NCBI RefSeq assembly: GCF_016801865.2
Contig: NC_068938.1
Span: 17,462,452-17,526,451 of the forward strand
Reading direction: 5' to 3'
DNA from: Culex pipiens pallens
Taxonomy: Eukaryota > Arthropoda > Insecta > Diptera > Culicidae
DNA length: 64,000 nt
A program made the translations under genes and the position numbers. This document shows, piece after piece, positions 13,219 through 26,405 of the stretch. The stretch's first letter is position 1. Each line of letters begins with the position of its first letter. Under the pieces are notes generated by a model that did not search any database, was not told the origin of the DNA, and worked only from the letters and a program-made list of their open reading frames with translations.

Positions 13219-14834
13219 GAGCAACTCTCTACGAAATCGGCCGATTTCGACCATTTTTATTTTTTGTATTTTTTTATTTGACTTAAACTTTGTGGGGGCC
13301 TTCCCTATGACCAAATAAGCTATTTTGCGTCATTGGTTCACCCATACTAGTTTCCGTACAATTTTGGCTGCTGTCCATACAAAAATGGTATGTAAATATT
13401 CAAACAGCTGTAACTTTTGAGTGAATTTTCTGATCAATTAGGTGTCTTGGGCAAAGTTGTAGGTATTGTTGAGGACATTTGAGAAAAAAAATAAGTACAC
13501 GGAAAAAAAAATTGCAGATTTTTTTATCAACTTTATTTTCACTTAAACTCAATTTCCCAAAATACGTTTTTTTTGATTTTCGAGATTTTTTTTATATATA
13601 TTTTAGGGAACAAAAATCCGCAACTTTTGAGCCATAGACAAACATGGTCAAAAAATTTGCCGCCGAGTTATGAATTTTTGAAAAAAATAGTGATTTTTGT
13701 AAAAAAAAAATCGGAGCTTCATGCAAAAACAAGTTTGACATTATTTTTTAATGCAAAATTGAATTTGCAATCGAAAAGTACTTTACAGATTTTTTGATAA
13801 AGGGCTCCGTTTTCAAGATATAGCCACCGAAAGTTGGATTTTAGCGAAATATTTGCAGTTTTTCAATTTTTAAAAATAGTGACCATAAGTGACCATTTCT
13901 AAGAATGTTTTTTTTTGAAAAGTTCAGAAAATTTGCTATAAAATTGTCTAAGAGGCATTGAAGATTGGACCTCGGGTTTCTGAGATAGAGCCGCTTTAAA
14001 AAAAAGAAACACGAAAATTGAAGTTTTCTAAATCTCACCAAAACAACCCACCATTTTCTAATGACGATATCTCAGCAATTTATGGTCCGATTATCAATAA
14101 TAATACAAGAAACATTCGTGAAATTTTCCAATCTTTTCGAAAAAAATACTTTGAAATTTTTTAAATCAAGACTAATATTTTATAAGGGCCAAAATAGAAT
14201 ATTACGCTCATTCAAAATGCAAGTCTTGATTTAAAAATTTTCAAAATATTTTTTTTGTAAAGATCGGAAAATTTTACGAATTTTTCATGTATTAACATTG
14301 ATAATCGGACCATTAATTGCTGAGATATCGTCATTAGAAAAAAGGTGGGTTGTTTTGGTGAGATTTAGAAAACTTCAATTTTCGTGTTTCTTTTTCTTAA
14401 AGCGGCTCTATCTCAGTAACCCGAGGTCCAATCTTCAATGTCTCTTAGACAATTTTATAGCAAATTTTCTGAACTTTCCAAAAAAAATTAAGAAATGGTC
14501 ACTCATGGTCACTATTTTTAATAATTGAAAAACTGCAAATATTTAGCTAAAATCAAACTTTCGGTGGCTATATCTTGAAAACGGAGCCCTTTATCAAAAA
14601 ATATGTAAAGTACTTTTCGATTGAAAATTCAATGTTGCATTCAAAAATAATGTCAAACTTGTTTTTGCATGAAACTTCGAATTTTTGCCAAAAATCACTA
14701 TTTTTTCAAAAATTCATAACTCGGCGGCAGATTTTTTGACCATTTATTTGGTCATAGGGAAGGCCCCCACAAAGTTTGAACCAAATAAAAAAATACAAAT
14801 TAAATCCATTTCCGGTTTTGGTAGAGAATTGCTC
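13219..14834. mobile_element. Large foldback (long inverted repeat) element
   Basis: The ends are inverted copies: GAGCAACTCTCTAC at 13219-13232 and GTAGAGAATTGCTC at 14821-14834. Long arms match in inverted order around a centre near 14200. For example, a block at 14068-14100 (gatatctcagcaatttatgg) is mirrored at about 14297-14331. The block around 13800-13900 (cggagccc side) is mirrored at 14520-14600, and the gggggccttccctatgacc block at 13295-13313 is mirrored near 14752-14770. The left arm carries about 330 bp with no partner, which looks like a deletion in the right arm. The flanks share GTAT, a possible short target duplication. Related pieces lie at 26100-26390, 28850-29755 and 61890-62480. 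No transposase is encoded, so it is non-autonomous. Confidence 0.7.
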
Positions 14835-15459
14835 GTATTTAAAAAATCAATCATATATTTTGAATGTAAAATTTATTTCTTGCTCGATAGCTTCCTTTTT
14901 CAAAAGGTCCTTTCTGCTTAGGAAACCCATGGTTCATTAGATGTTTTGAAAAAGTAACTAGATTTATTCAAATAATTTTATTTTTTTATCAAATGCCATG
15001 TTTCAAAAGAAATATTGCAATTTTTTATTTTTGTTTCATTCATTAAAGACGATTTTATTTTTGTTAAGCAAACCTTAACTGGTTTAAATACCTTCGTTTT
15101 TGAAATAAAAAAAAAAACAATCTATGTGAAATTATTTAAATTATTGATACAAATATCTTGAAATTTAAAAAATCAAAAACTAAAAATCAACATTTCACAT
15201 GATCTGAATTATAGAACATACCTCTATTTTTTATATTATTGATTTTTGATTTGTTGAAATATTTTATTCAGTGAATCAAAACAATAATTCTAAGGATTCA
15301 CATCAAAACATTAAATATTTGACTGTTAGCTTCCAAGATATCGTATATAAAAAATAAAAACTAGCATGACACTTTGGAATACTCAATTTATCATTTCTAT
15401 TTTCTTGTTTGTTTATATATTGTCATCCTAATGTTCAATAAAATTGAATTGTAGGCCTG
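14835..15459. other. Non-coding AT-rich interval
   Basis: Homopolymer-rich sequence between the foldback element and the SINE. I see no gene, RNA or defined repeat in it. Confidence 0.4.
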
Positions 15460-15714
15460 ACCGGGAACCGTGGTCTAAGGGTAAGCGTGGTTGCCTCTCA
15501 CCCAGTCGGCTTGGGTTCGATCCCAGACGGTCCCGGTGGCATTTTTCGAGACGAGATTTGTCTGACCACGCCTTCCGTCGGACAGGGAAGTAAATGTAGG
15601 CCCCGGTCTAACATAGAGGTTAGGTCGTTAGCTCAGTCTAGGTGTAGGAGTCGTCTCTCTGGGTCCTGCCTCGGTGGAGTCGCTGGTTGGCAGTAGTAGT
15701 TTCTAAAAAAAATA
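15460..15714 (+). mobile_element. tRNA-derived SINE (head type 1)
   Basis: The 5' part folds like a tRNA. It has an acceptor-like pairing (accggga against tcccggt), a box A-like segment at about 15471-15483 (tggtctaagggta), and a good box B at 15514-15524 (ggttcgatccc). The anticodon-loop position reads CTC. It continues into a non-tRNA body (ccttccgtcgga, aggaagtaaatg-like, ggtgtaggagtcgtctc, tcggtggagtcgctgg) and ends in an A-rich run at about 15707-15714. The same body is present in the SINE at 26406-26809, behind a different tRNA head. This is a retroposed pseudo-tRNA, not a functional tRNA gene. Confidence 0.75.
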
Positions 15715-18235
15715 CTCAAAAGGTCAAATCCAAGGAGTTGAAAGTCATCCCTGTTTGGTATAACTATTGAATAACTAAACTATACTTTCATTAACGGATC
15801 AAACAATGGACTGAATAGAACAAATCCGGACAAAATGCATTCATCCAAAGTCAAGAAAATCGATTGTATATTGTTTATCATTTATGTGTTCCAGAATTTT
15901 GAGAGATTTTTAAATTAAGTGCATTCAAAAACACAGAGAAGAATCGATTTGTATCCATCCCAGAGAATCAACTCTCGCAGTAAGACCATCGGCTTTGGCT
16001 TTGACGCTTTGGGCAGTTGGAATTAAAAGACGTCACCTCGGGTAAAACCACGCTCCACTAGGTCCCAACACACTGCATGCGTGGAACAGGGGTGACTCGG
16101 GACATTGGCAACGGGTTCGAGGGGGAATGCTGGACCCCAAAGGTAGAGATGGATGGGACCTTGCTTCTTCTGGAGCTGGGTTTCTTGAAAGAGTTAGGGT
16201 TTCTTTTACTACAGAATGGATCTTATTGATTTCATGAGACGAACTTTGGTGTTGGTAACCCTGGCAGAGTGAGAATCTCTGGGACAGTCAAGAGGTGAGT
16301 GCAGGGAGTGCTAAAAGCAGACCGATTCTTGCGGACATCGCGAGCGAGCAAAGTAAGAAAAAAAAGGTATCAAGCTGTTGATCAATCTACCTAACAAAGT
16401 AGATTTTCTCATATCTAAAACCTGTTCAATACTTCTCTTTTGTACCCAAAAGTACCCGTTCAACGGATGCTGCGGGTTCTCCACTTGGATTAAATGGTCG
16501 AGATGTCGGGCCCGGAGCTGCCTGAAGTTTTTTAAGCGTTTATTTTCGTTCGTCTCTCCGTTTTATTCTTCTTCTTGTTCGTTGATAGCGATTGAAAACA
16601 GGTTTTGCTTTGAAACGCGCCAAACTCGCGCTGACTGTGCGGAGTCCGCCATGACCGACCGACCAACAAACAGGCAACGGACCGGGGCTCAAGTCACGGG
16701 GAGAAGTTGTAATGATGGCCTTAGTGTATTGCCGAACCAGGACCACGAGGTTGATGCCACACAGTTTGTTCCATTTTTTTTTTAAGTTCTGGCCTTTGTT
16801 GCTCTATTTTTGTCTATTTATGTTGATATTTAAGGTAAATTGTTCAAAAATGTAAGTAAATAAAAAAAAACGAAAAATCACACAAACTGAAGTCAAGCCT
16901 TTTCCATTTGAATAAGTCGAACTTCATGAACTCAAACGCAGTTGTACCTTCTAGAGTGTAATTGAATTGCTCCCGACCAGAAGACCCTTTCAACAGCCTG
17001 CCGGTGAAGTAGCAGCACCAGCAGTCGGCAGTATCACTGTTACGGTGCAGCAATAAAAGCTCGTTTTACGACTGTAGCTAAAGCGCACTCTTCAAGTAAG
17101 AGTGACCTAGCTTTGGGGGGTGTATGTTGAAAGCCAACGGGGAAAGTTCAACCATTCATCGACTGAGGCAGACGGTTTTCAGGTCGATTTGAATTCCGTT
17201 CTTAAATCGAACCAAACGATTGATTTTGAACATTAACTGAATTGCTTAAACTGATTTCGAATCTCGAGCCCGGATTGGCCATAATCTTCTTAGCTGTTCC
17301 GCAATAAAGGGTGCCAAAATTTGAATTCCAGCTGGCTGGTTCCCACACATGCGATTTTTGTCCGGTGGCCACAAATCAAAAAGGTGTAATCCCCAAAGGA
17401 AAGTATAATTCGCGTGACAATCCCCGAAGAAGGCAGGAGCACTAGCACAGGTAAGCTCGAAAATAAGACACACTTTACGAACTTTGCATCCTGCAGCAAA
17501 AAAAAAGAGATCGCCAAGGGAAGTCCAACTTGTAGCCCATTACTTATCATTAGTGTTGGATTAAATTATACGGCGAATATTTTATCTCATTATTTATTTA
17601 CTTTCCTCTCGTCCTTTTGCGTCCGGTGCTGCGAACGAGGATTGGGGGGATTTTGTCTCGCGTATTACTTTTGCATTTTGCATCGCTGTTTTTTGTATTC
17701 TGTTGCAAAAAGTGCATCTTTCGTTTATGCCCAGGAAGAAAAACAGTTTAATTCACCTTCCTTAGGTCATCTTAAAAAGAAAAGAATGATAGAAAAACTG
17801 CTGAAAAATTTAAAATGTTGTTATTAAAGGCTGTTATTATTTCTAAATCGAGAGTTTGTTAACCTGTTGTCCAAATTATCTGGAAAATTTATTTTTCATG
17901 AACTATTTTTAAAGGGCCAATTTTTTTTTCAATTAAAAAAAAACAAACTGTTATTATCCACAGATCAGGATTTGTTATAAGGGAACCCTGAATACAAGTT
18001 GAAATAACAAAAAACAGTCACAGAGAAATGTTAAAAATAATATCAGTTTTTCATTCGAAACGCTTTGACTTTCCAAACTCTTAACTCAACTATGAATTGA
18101 TTAGCTGTTGAAAGGAAAAATAAAGTTGGGCAAATTTAATGAGCATAGTATTTTCCGGCTTCATTGGTCAAATTTGTACAAAAAAATATATTTGTTTTTG
18201 ATTTTGTTTAAAAAAAATAAATGACATAAATTAAA
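15715..18235. other. Non-coding interval
   Basis: No supportable gene. Open frames of about 135 codons at 16378-16785 and 17414-17827 show no recognisable domain. Patches at 15960-16350 and 16600-17110 are less AT-rich and could be regulatory or transcribed, but nothing specific can be named. Confidence 0.4.
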
Positions 18236-20850
18236 TTGAAATAAATTGAAATTTAATGAAATAAAATTTATTAAAATAAAATAAAATGAAATAAAATGAA
18301 ATAAAATGAAATGAAATAAAATGAAATAAAATGAAATAAAATGAAATAAAATGAAATAAAATGAAATAAAATGAAAAAAAATGAAATAAAATGAAATAAA
18401 ATGAAATAAAATGAAATAAAATGAAATAAAATGAAATAAAATGAAATAAAATGAAATAAAATGAAATAAAATGAAATAAAATGAAATAAAATGAAATAAA
18501 ATGAAATTAAATAAAATAAAATAAAATGAAATAAAATGGAATAAAATGAAATAAAATGAAATAAAATGAAATAAAATGAAATAAAATAAAATAAAGTGAA
18601 ATAAAATAAAATAAAATAAAATTAAATAAAATGAAATAAAATTAAATAAAATGAAATAAATTGAAATAAAATGAAATAAAATGAAATAAAATGAAATAAA
18701 ATGAAATAAAATGAAATAAAATGAAATAAAATGAAATCAAATGAAATAAAATGAAATAAAATGAAATAAAATGAAATGAAATGAAATAAAATGAAATAAA
18801 GTGAAATAAAGTGAAATAAAATGAAATAAAGTGAAATAAAATGAAATAAAATGAAATAAAATGAAATAAAATGAAATAAAATGAAATAGTATGAAATAAA
18901 ATGAAATAAAATGAAATAAAATGAAATAAAATGAAATCAAATGAAATAAAATGAAATAAAATGAAATAAAATGAAATAAAATGAAATAAAATGAAATAAA
19001 ATGAAATAAAATGAAATAAAATGAAATAAAATGAAATAAAATGAAAAAAAAATGAAATAAAATGAAATAAAATGAAATAAAATGAAAAAAATGAAATAAA
19101 ATGAAATAAAATGAAATAAAATGAAATCAAATGAAATAAAATGAAATAAAATAAAATAAAATGAAATAAAATGAAATAAAATGAAATAAAATGAAATAAA
19201 ATGAAATAAAATGAAAAAAAATGAAATAAATTGAAATAAAATGAAATAAAATGAAATAAAATGAAATAAAATGAAATCAAATGAAATAAAATGAAATAAA
19301 ATGAAATAAAATGAAATAAAATGAAATAAAATGAAATAAAATGAAATAAAATGAAATAAAATGAAATAAAATGAAATAAAATGAAATAAAATGAAATAAA
19401 ATGAAATAAAATGAAATAAAATGAAATAAAATGAAATAAAATGAAATAAAATGAAATAAAATGAAATAAAAAGAAATAAAATAAAATAAAATGAAATAAA
19501 ATGAAATAAAATGAAATAAAATGAAATGAAATGAAATAAAATGAAATAAAGTGAAATAAAGTGAAATAAAATGAAATAAAGTGAAATGAAATGAAATAAA
19601 ATGAAATAAAATGAAATAAAATGAAATAAAATGAAATAAAATGAAATAAAATGAAATAAAATGAAATAAAATGAAATAAAATGAAATAAAATGGAATAAA
19701 ATGAAATAAAATAAAATAAAATAAAATGAAATAAAATGGAATAAAATGAAATAAAATGAAATAAAATGAAATAAAATAAAATAAAGTGAAATAAAATAAA
19801 ATTAAATTAAATAAAATGAAATAAAATTAAATAAAATGAAATAAAATGAAATAAAATGAAATAAAATGGAATAAAATCAAATAAAATGAAATAAAATCAA
19901 ATAAAATGAAAAAAATCAAATATTTAAAATGAAATAAAAAGAAATAAAATGAAATAAATTGAAATAAAATGAAATAAAATGAAATTAAATGAAATAAAAT
20001 GAAATAAAATAAAATAAAATGAAATAAAATGAAATAAAATGAAATAAAATGAAATAAAATGAAATAAAATGAAATAAAATGAAATAAAATGAAATAAAAT
20101 GAAATAAAATGAAAAAAATGAAATAAAATGAAATAAAATGAAATAAAATGAAATAAAATGAAATAAAATGAAATAAAATGAAATAAAATGAAATAAAATG
20201 AAATAAAATGAAATAAAATGAAATAAAATGAAATAAAATGAAATAAAATGAAATAAAATAAAATAAAATGAAATAAAATGAAATAAAATGAAATAAAATG
20301 AAATAAAATGAAATAAAATGAAATAAAATGAAATAAAATGAAATAAAATGAAATAAAATGAAATAAAATGAAATAAAATGAAATAAAATGAAATAAAATG
20401 AAATAAAATGAAATAAAATGAAATAAAATGAAATGAAATGAAATAAAATGAAATAAAATTAAATAAAATGAAATAAAACGAAATAAAATGAAATAAAACG
20501 AAATAAAATGAAATAAAATGAAATAAAATTAAAGAAAATAAAATAAAATGAAATAAAATGGAATAAAATGAAATAAAATGAAAAAAAATGAAATAAAATG
20601 AAATAAAATGAAATAAAATAAAATAAAATTAAATAAAGTGAAATAAAATGAAATAAAATGAAATAAAATGAAATAAAATGAAATAAAATGAAATAAAATG
20701 AAATAAAATGAAATAAAATGAAATAAAATGAAATAAAATAAAATAAAATGAAATAAAATGAAATCAAATGAAATAAAATTAAATAAAATGAAGTAAAATG
20801 AAATAAAATGAAACTAAATTAAATAAAATAAAATTAATTAAATGTAATGA
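18236..20850. repeat. 10-bp satellite array (aaataaaatg)n
   Basis: About 2.6 kb of head-to-tail copies of a 10-bp unit, roughly 250 copies. Frequent variants include ataaaataaa, gtgaaataaa, and units with ATCAA or AATTA substitutions. Long homogeneous runs alternate with blocks that contain the same variant string twice (for example the gtgaaataaagtg blocks near 18790-18830 and 19550-19590). That suggests amplification of multi-unit segments as well as slippage. Long open frames on the complementary strand (Ile-Ser-Phe-Tyr rich) are artefacts of the repeat. Confidence 0.97.
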
Positions 20851-21480
20851 ATTAAAATTTAAAAAATTAATAAAAGAAATAAAAAGAAAGTTGTTGTTTA
20901 TTTTATTAACGAGGCTTTAACCTAGAGAGGTAAAGAGATAAAGTGAAATAAAATAAAATAAATCAAATAAAATTATTTTAAATAATATAACATGAAATAA
21001 ATTGAAATACAATGAAATAAAATTAAATAAAATAAAATAAAGTTAAATTAAATTAAATATAATGAATAATATGAAAGTAAATTTAACAAGATAAAGAAAA
21101 TGAAATAAAAAGAAAAAAGATAAATTAAAATAAATCGGAATAAAATAAAAAATAAATAAATAAAATTAATTAAAATAAAAAAAACTTAAAAAAATTAAAC
21201 GAAATTACATAAAAACTAAATAAAGTTACATAAAATTAAATAAAGTTACATTAAATTAAATAAAGTTCTATAAAATTTAATAAACTTATATAATATTGAA
21301 TAAAGTTATATAAAATTAAATAAAATGATTTGAAATTAAATAAAATGACATATATTTTGATAAATGAAATAAAATAAAATAAAATAAAATGCAATAAAAT
21401 TAAATCAAATAATTCAATAAAATGGGATTTAATAAGATGAGATTAAATTTATGAAAACAAAATAAAACAAAGTTAAACAT
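20851..21480. repeat. Degenerate edge of the 10-bp satellite
   Basis: The sequence remains rich in ataaaat and gaaataaa words and in a roughly 20-bp variant (taaataaagttacataaaat-like, near 21210-21310), but the regular period is lost. It looks like decayed older repeat next to the younger homogeneous array. Confidence 0.6.
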
Positions 21481-22929
21481 AATAACAGTTAAGAAAAAAT
21501 TTTTGATCAAAATTAATATTTTATTGCAAAAATTTGCAATTAAAAAAATAACTGAAATTTTCAATTGATTCTTAAAATATTTTTTTCTTAGAAATAATAA
21601 ATTATGTCAAATTTGAAAACATTTTTAATGTAAACACAACTCAGATTTCAAATCATTGGCAGGAAATTTGACAAATCTGTATTTGAACATAACATGAAAC
21701 ATATTTTTAATGATTTTTCAGAATGCTGGAGATGGGTTGTCATGATTTTTAGCTGAATGCAAAACTTCGGTAAGCCCAAAAAAATAACAGCCAATGCTGA
21801 GAAAACCTAGCTTTTGACTTATTTCAAAAGTTTTTAATTGTTTGACGAATTAAGATAAACTGTTTAAATGATTTTCAAAGTGATTTATAATTGTCGTTGA
21901 ATTTCCATAAAATATTTGTTCCGTTTGCTATAATAATTTTCTGAAATCGCGAATTTATTCAAAATGTATTCAAGAGGTTTTATTTTTAACATTATATTTA
22001 AATAATTTTAATCAGAAGAACAAACTTTTAACTCTTGGTACTTACAATCAACTGCAGCCCAAAAATTGTTTTAATGTACGTACCCTAAAGAGTTACGATG
22101 CCATAAATCAGTTGGAACAGTTTTCGTCCTCGAAAAATTCCCACCAAAATCAGCACTGATTAATTGAATAAATTATGTCTTACAACGTGTCGAAAGTGTC
22201 CAATTTGGAGACTGGAAGTGCTCCCACACTAAAATAAACTCTCCGTCTGCCTACCCAGTGCACTGCCATTGGGTATCGTGTAAATTTAATTTAACGACAA
22301 CCATTTCCATGAGAATTTCTCAAACATAACAACTGTTATCTGTGTGCTTCCTCCTCGTGCTTCTATCTGCTGATTTGACGGTAAAAATCTATATTTTTAA
22401 AATACACGTGTGAGTTTGGGGGAGACTCGACCCCGAACCCACCTCTCGCAGTGACATTTGTTACGACTGTTTTGATGAGTTTTGATGATATTCTATTAAA
22501 TTTGCATAATTTTATGGCGAGTCTTTTACGACAACGGCGTGGAGGCCTCTATGTTTTTCCACGCTTCTCCTCGTAGTCGAGAAAAAAACCGTTTTCATTT
22601 CTTCTTCGAGAGGCCTCACCCTCGGCAGCAGCAGCAGCGATTCGATCTGGCCGTCGAAGCTCCAAGACTGTCCCGCAGTTGATGAACCTCGCTGGTCCAC
22701 AAGGTGATGGGGCCATTCCAAATCAGGTTTTGCTCCGCATATCTCAAAAAAGCACCATCAGAAATGATGGAGAGCTTTTCCCGTGATCAAAATGGTGGGG
22801 GATTTGAGGGGGGTGAAGTGGGAAAAGAGGGGGTCAGCATACATATCAACAGGGCAAAAGGAACCGAGAGATGCAAAGTTTCAAGATCAGTTCTCAGTGA
22901 AATAAAGATTTTTTTTTATGTCGATTGTT
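21481..22929. other. Non-coding interval
   Basis: AT-rich until about 22200, then more mixed sequence at 22200-22860. No recognised coding exon, RNA gene or repeat was found. Confidence 0.4.
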
Positions 22930-23956
22930 TAAAAATGTTGCTTTTTTGCTTTTTTTTGCATTTTTGCTTTTTTGTTTTTTTTTTTTGCTTTTTTGCTTTT
23001 TTGCTTTTTTGCTTTTTTGCTTTTTTGCTTTTTTGCTTTTGTGCTTTTTTTGCTTTTTTGCTTTTTTGCTTTTTTGCTTTTTTGCTTTTTTGCTTTTTTG
23101 CTTTTTTGCTTTTTTGCTTTTTTGCTTTTTTGCTTTTTTGCTTTTTTGCTTTTTTGCTTTTTTGCTTTTTTGCTTTTTTGCTTTTTTGCTTTTTTGCTTT
23201 TTTGCTTTTTTGCTTTTTTGCTTTTTTGCTTTTTTGCATTTTTGCTTTTTTGCTTTTTTGCTTTTTTGCTTTTTTGCTTTTTTGCTTTTTTGCTTTTTTG
23301 CTTTTTTGCTTTTTTGCTTTTTTTGCTTTTTTGCTTTTTTGCTTTTTTGCTTTTTTGCTTTTTGCTTTTTTGCTTTTTTGCTTTTTTGCTTTTTTGCTTT
23401 TTTGCTTTTTTGCTTTTTTGCTTTTTTGCTTTTTGCTTTTTTGCTTTTTTGCTTTTTTGCTTTTTTGCTTTTTTGCTTTTTTGCTTTTTTGCTTTTTTGC
23501 TTTTTTTTGCTTTTTTGCTTTTTTGCTTTTTTGCTTTTTTGCTTTTTTGCTTTTTTGCTTTTTTGCTTTTTTGCTTTTTTGCTTTTTTGCTTTTTTGCTT
23601 TTTTGCTTTTATGCTTTTTTGCTTTTTTGCTTTTTTGCTTTTTTGCTTTTTTGCTTTTTTGCTTTTTTGCTTTTTTGCTTTTTTGCTTTTTTGCTTTTTT
23701 GCTTTTTTGCTTTTTTGCTGTTTTGCTTTTTTGCTTTTTTGCTTTTTTGCTTTTTTGCTTTTTTGCTTTTTTGCTTTTTTGCTTTTTTGCTTTTTTGCTT
23801 TTTTGCTTTTTTGCTTTTTTGCTTTTTTGCTTTTTTGCTTTTTTGCTTTTTTGCTTTTTTGCTTTTTTGCTTTTTTGCTTTTTTGCTTTTTTGCTTTTTT
23901 GCTTTTTTGCTTTTTTGCTTTTTTGCTTTTTTTTGCTTTTTTGCTTTTTTGCTTTC
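22930..23956. repeat. 8-bp satellite array (gctttttt)n, copy A
   Basis: About 1.0 kb, roughly 125 copies of an 8-bp unit with a six-T tract. Occasional 7-bp (gcttttt) and 9-10-bp length variants and rare substitutions (gcattttt, gcttttat, gctgtttt) interrupt it. Because 8 is not a multiple of 3 and the unit lacks stops in most frames, it creates long spurious open frames on both strands (Phe-Leu-Cys or Lys-Ser-Gln rich). The same unit forms a second array at 32028-33402. Confidence 0.97.
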
Positions 23957-26099
23957 AAAACAAATTCTTCACACTCCCAGAGAATCTTCATCCCAAGGAG
24001 CCCCCCAGCCCGGCCTGGAAGCCTCGGCGTGCAGAGTCGAAGATTATTTATGAAGTCTTAAATTTGATTTATAGCGTATTTAAAGCGGAGTGAAAGGCGA
24101 CTTCTAGCTGATTATTAATTCATAGGATTTTCGCTGCTGCTGCTGCCGAAGTCGAAGCTGCAAGATGTAAAGTCTTTGGGACCGAAACCTCATTGGATGT
24201 TCCAAGCATGGTCGAATTTGACTGTGTAGGATGACTTTGATGTTAGTTTTACCGCCAGTGCAATGCAAGAGGGGAAATTCAACTAAGTTGGAAAAGCATT
24301 GCCAATGGGAGAGGTCGTAAAACATGCATCTCGTGGGCGGACTGTACTAATTGAAAGTTGGTCGTAAGAAGTGCTCGAATTGCAGTACTAGTTAAATTTG
24401 TACTTGGATCTGGGGTTGGGAAGTTGTTTAAAAATTGATTTATTTTTTCAGCAAACTAGAAAAGACAGGCAAGTGGATTGGCGAGAGCAACTTTTTATAG
24501 ATCCACTGAACGTAATAAAATGTAAAACGAAACATGATTTATGGTACCATATCAAGGCTGCGACGTTGATTGATACTATTGATATCATGCTGAGGGACGA
24601 TGGGAATTTTGATTCCGTTTGGGTCATTCACTTTAAGGTGTAGCAAAGACACTAAATATAGAATCTAAATGATTTGGGTGAAAACCAGTTTCAATTTTTC
24701 GTTTCTATCAATTCAGTGATAGTTCCTTTCCCGCAAAATCACTTCCTAAGCAGTTTCATCCCACAGCCTCATCGCGTATGCATTACTGCAGCTTTCTTAG
24801 CCGCGGAAAGCTCTCCTCCAAGTTTCAAGCCCGCTAATCTTGCAGTGTCACCGCGGTGTCGGTCGTGCCAGGCGGCATCGTGGCCCACAAACAAGTCCGC
24901 GAGGAAGCGACTGCCGAGCTGGTGAAGAAGCGTGTCTCTAAACGATATTATCTTAATGGATCTACTGCGGAGCTGCTGTCGAACTGCTTCCAACTGGTTG
25001 TTGCCGTTGTTTGCGAGTTGGAGGTAAGGGATTCATGGAATCGTCTTATTTTTTGCACTTTCAGGTTTCTTACAATTTTTTGCACTCTTACGAATTTAAC
25101 TTGAAGATTCCATGATTTAATACAACAGCTCACGACTTCAACTCGACGATGGCGTCACCATCAAGTATCTCGCCTTGAATCTTGCCCAAGTTCTGCGTCT
25201 CATGGTAGCAAACAACCAACGAGGTCGCCTTGAGAATATTTAAATTAATCAACTACTGAATTGTGCCGACTGCCACCGTCGCGCCGGCCGTTTTGACTAA
25301 TTGTCGGCGTCGTCGTCGTGGGAAGCGTCACGTCCACGCCGGAACTATCGCACCGCGCAGATCTTGGGGCTTTTTTATGAGCCGCCGTAAATCATCACAC
25401 AGATCACAGGAATGAGTCGAGAATAAGTCAGTGGCGAGCTCTGGCCGGTAGCAGAATGACACTCTTGCCGGACACCTGAGGTTGATCAGAATGCTAAAGT
25501 GGTGTTTCAAATCTTAACTTGAGGAATATAGATCCTTTTGTAAAGATTGACTGACGTATATACACAACAATTACCGTTCTAATCAGGGAAACACTAAGAA
25601 ATCTGATTCACAATCAAATGTTCACTCCTAGAAAGAACCAAATTCGTCGCCGTCGTGTTAACTTGTCGTACGTGCATTTTGGGTCAAATTGAGTCAAGAA
25701 CTCCGTCACAGCTCACAATGCCTCACCTTTTGACCTTCACAGATCCCCAAAATTCGATTTCAATCCTGAGATATTCAACGAAATCCGAAAAAACACCGTG
25801 CATTTTTGTCGCCTTACATATGAAAGTAGTTTCAATCTTGTCGTGCTATCTTGTCATTCCCTGAAAATTGATGCAAGTGCGACAACTGGTCAAAGGAATT
25901 TTAGGTCAAAACGCGTTTGACGCACGTAAAACTACCGTAAACATTTGTAATTATAATTCGGGACTCCAGCAAACAACTTCAATCAAACTTCGAGACAATG
26001 CACAGAATGGTCAGCCAAACAAAACGTGTTTTTTAATGTTTACATTGCGTTATTCTTGGAACATCGAAATGGTGGGTGCGACAAGATAGCACCAACGCC
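23957..26099. other. Non-coding interval
   Basis: No gene can be supported. An 82-codon frame at 24856-25104 lies in a GC-richer patch (24780-25330) with a GTAAGG-type donor near 25024. It could be a small exon or an old pseudogene fragment, but no family was recognised. Confidence 0.35.
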
Positions 26100-26391
26100 A
26101 TTCTCTACCAAAATGGGAAATAATTTTTATTTATATTTTTTTCATTTGGTTCAATCTTTGTGGGGTTCTTCCCTATGACCAAATTTCTCAAAATTATTAT
26201 TTTTTCAATTTTAGATTTTTTTTGCTCTGCTTTAGAGGACAAAAACCACAACTTTTGAGCCATAGGAAAGTTATCACAAAAAATTGCCGTATTATGATTT
26301 TTTGAAAACGAAATGATAGTATTTTTTTTTGAGAAAAATAAGAATTAAATTTGCAAACGAAAAATACCCGTAACATTTTTTAAAAAATCGT
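26100..26391. repeat. Partial copy of the foldback element family
   Basis: It contains the family's end-like phrase (attctctaccaaaa, about 26101-26114), a ttccctatgaccaaat block (about 26168-26186), and a diverged match to the acttttgagccatag part seen in the element at 13219-14834. The remainder of the element is missing or continues after the SINE inserted at 26406. Confidence 0.55.
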
Positions 26392-26405
26392 ACCGTTTTA
26401 AAGTT
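26392..26405. repeat. Target-site duplication, left copy
   Basis: A 14-bp sequence, accgttttaaagtt, immediately before the SINE. It is repeated exactly at 26810-26823. Confidence 0.85.

Noticed and set aside
16378..16785. 135-codon open frame
   Set aside because: No recognisable protein features; another frame is open on the opposite strand.
18642..20767. Phe-Ile-Ser-Tyr repeat frames on the minus strand
   Set aside because: Direct reading of the 10-bp satellite.
22704..24093. Frames of 365-449 codons rich in Phe-Leu-Cys or Lys-Ser-Gln
   Set aside because: By-product of the 8-bp satellite; several frames on both strands are open at once.
24856..25104. 82-codon frame near a splice donor
   Set aside because: Could be an exon, but no partner exon or family was found, so it is only mentioned in the interval note.
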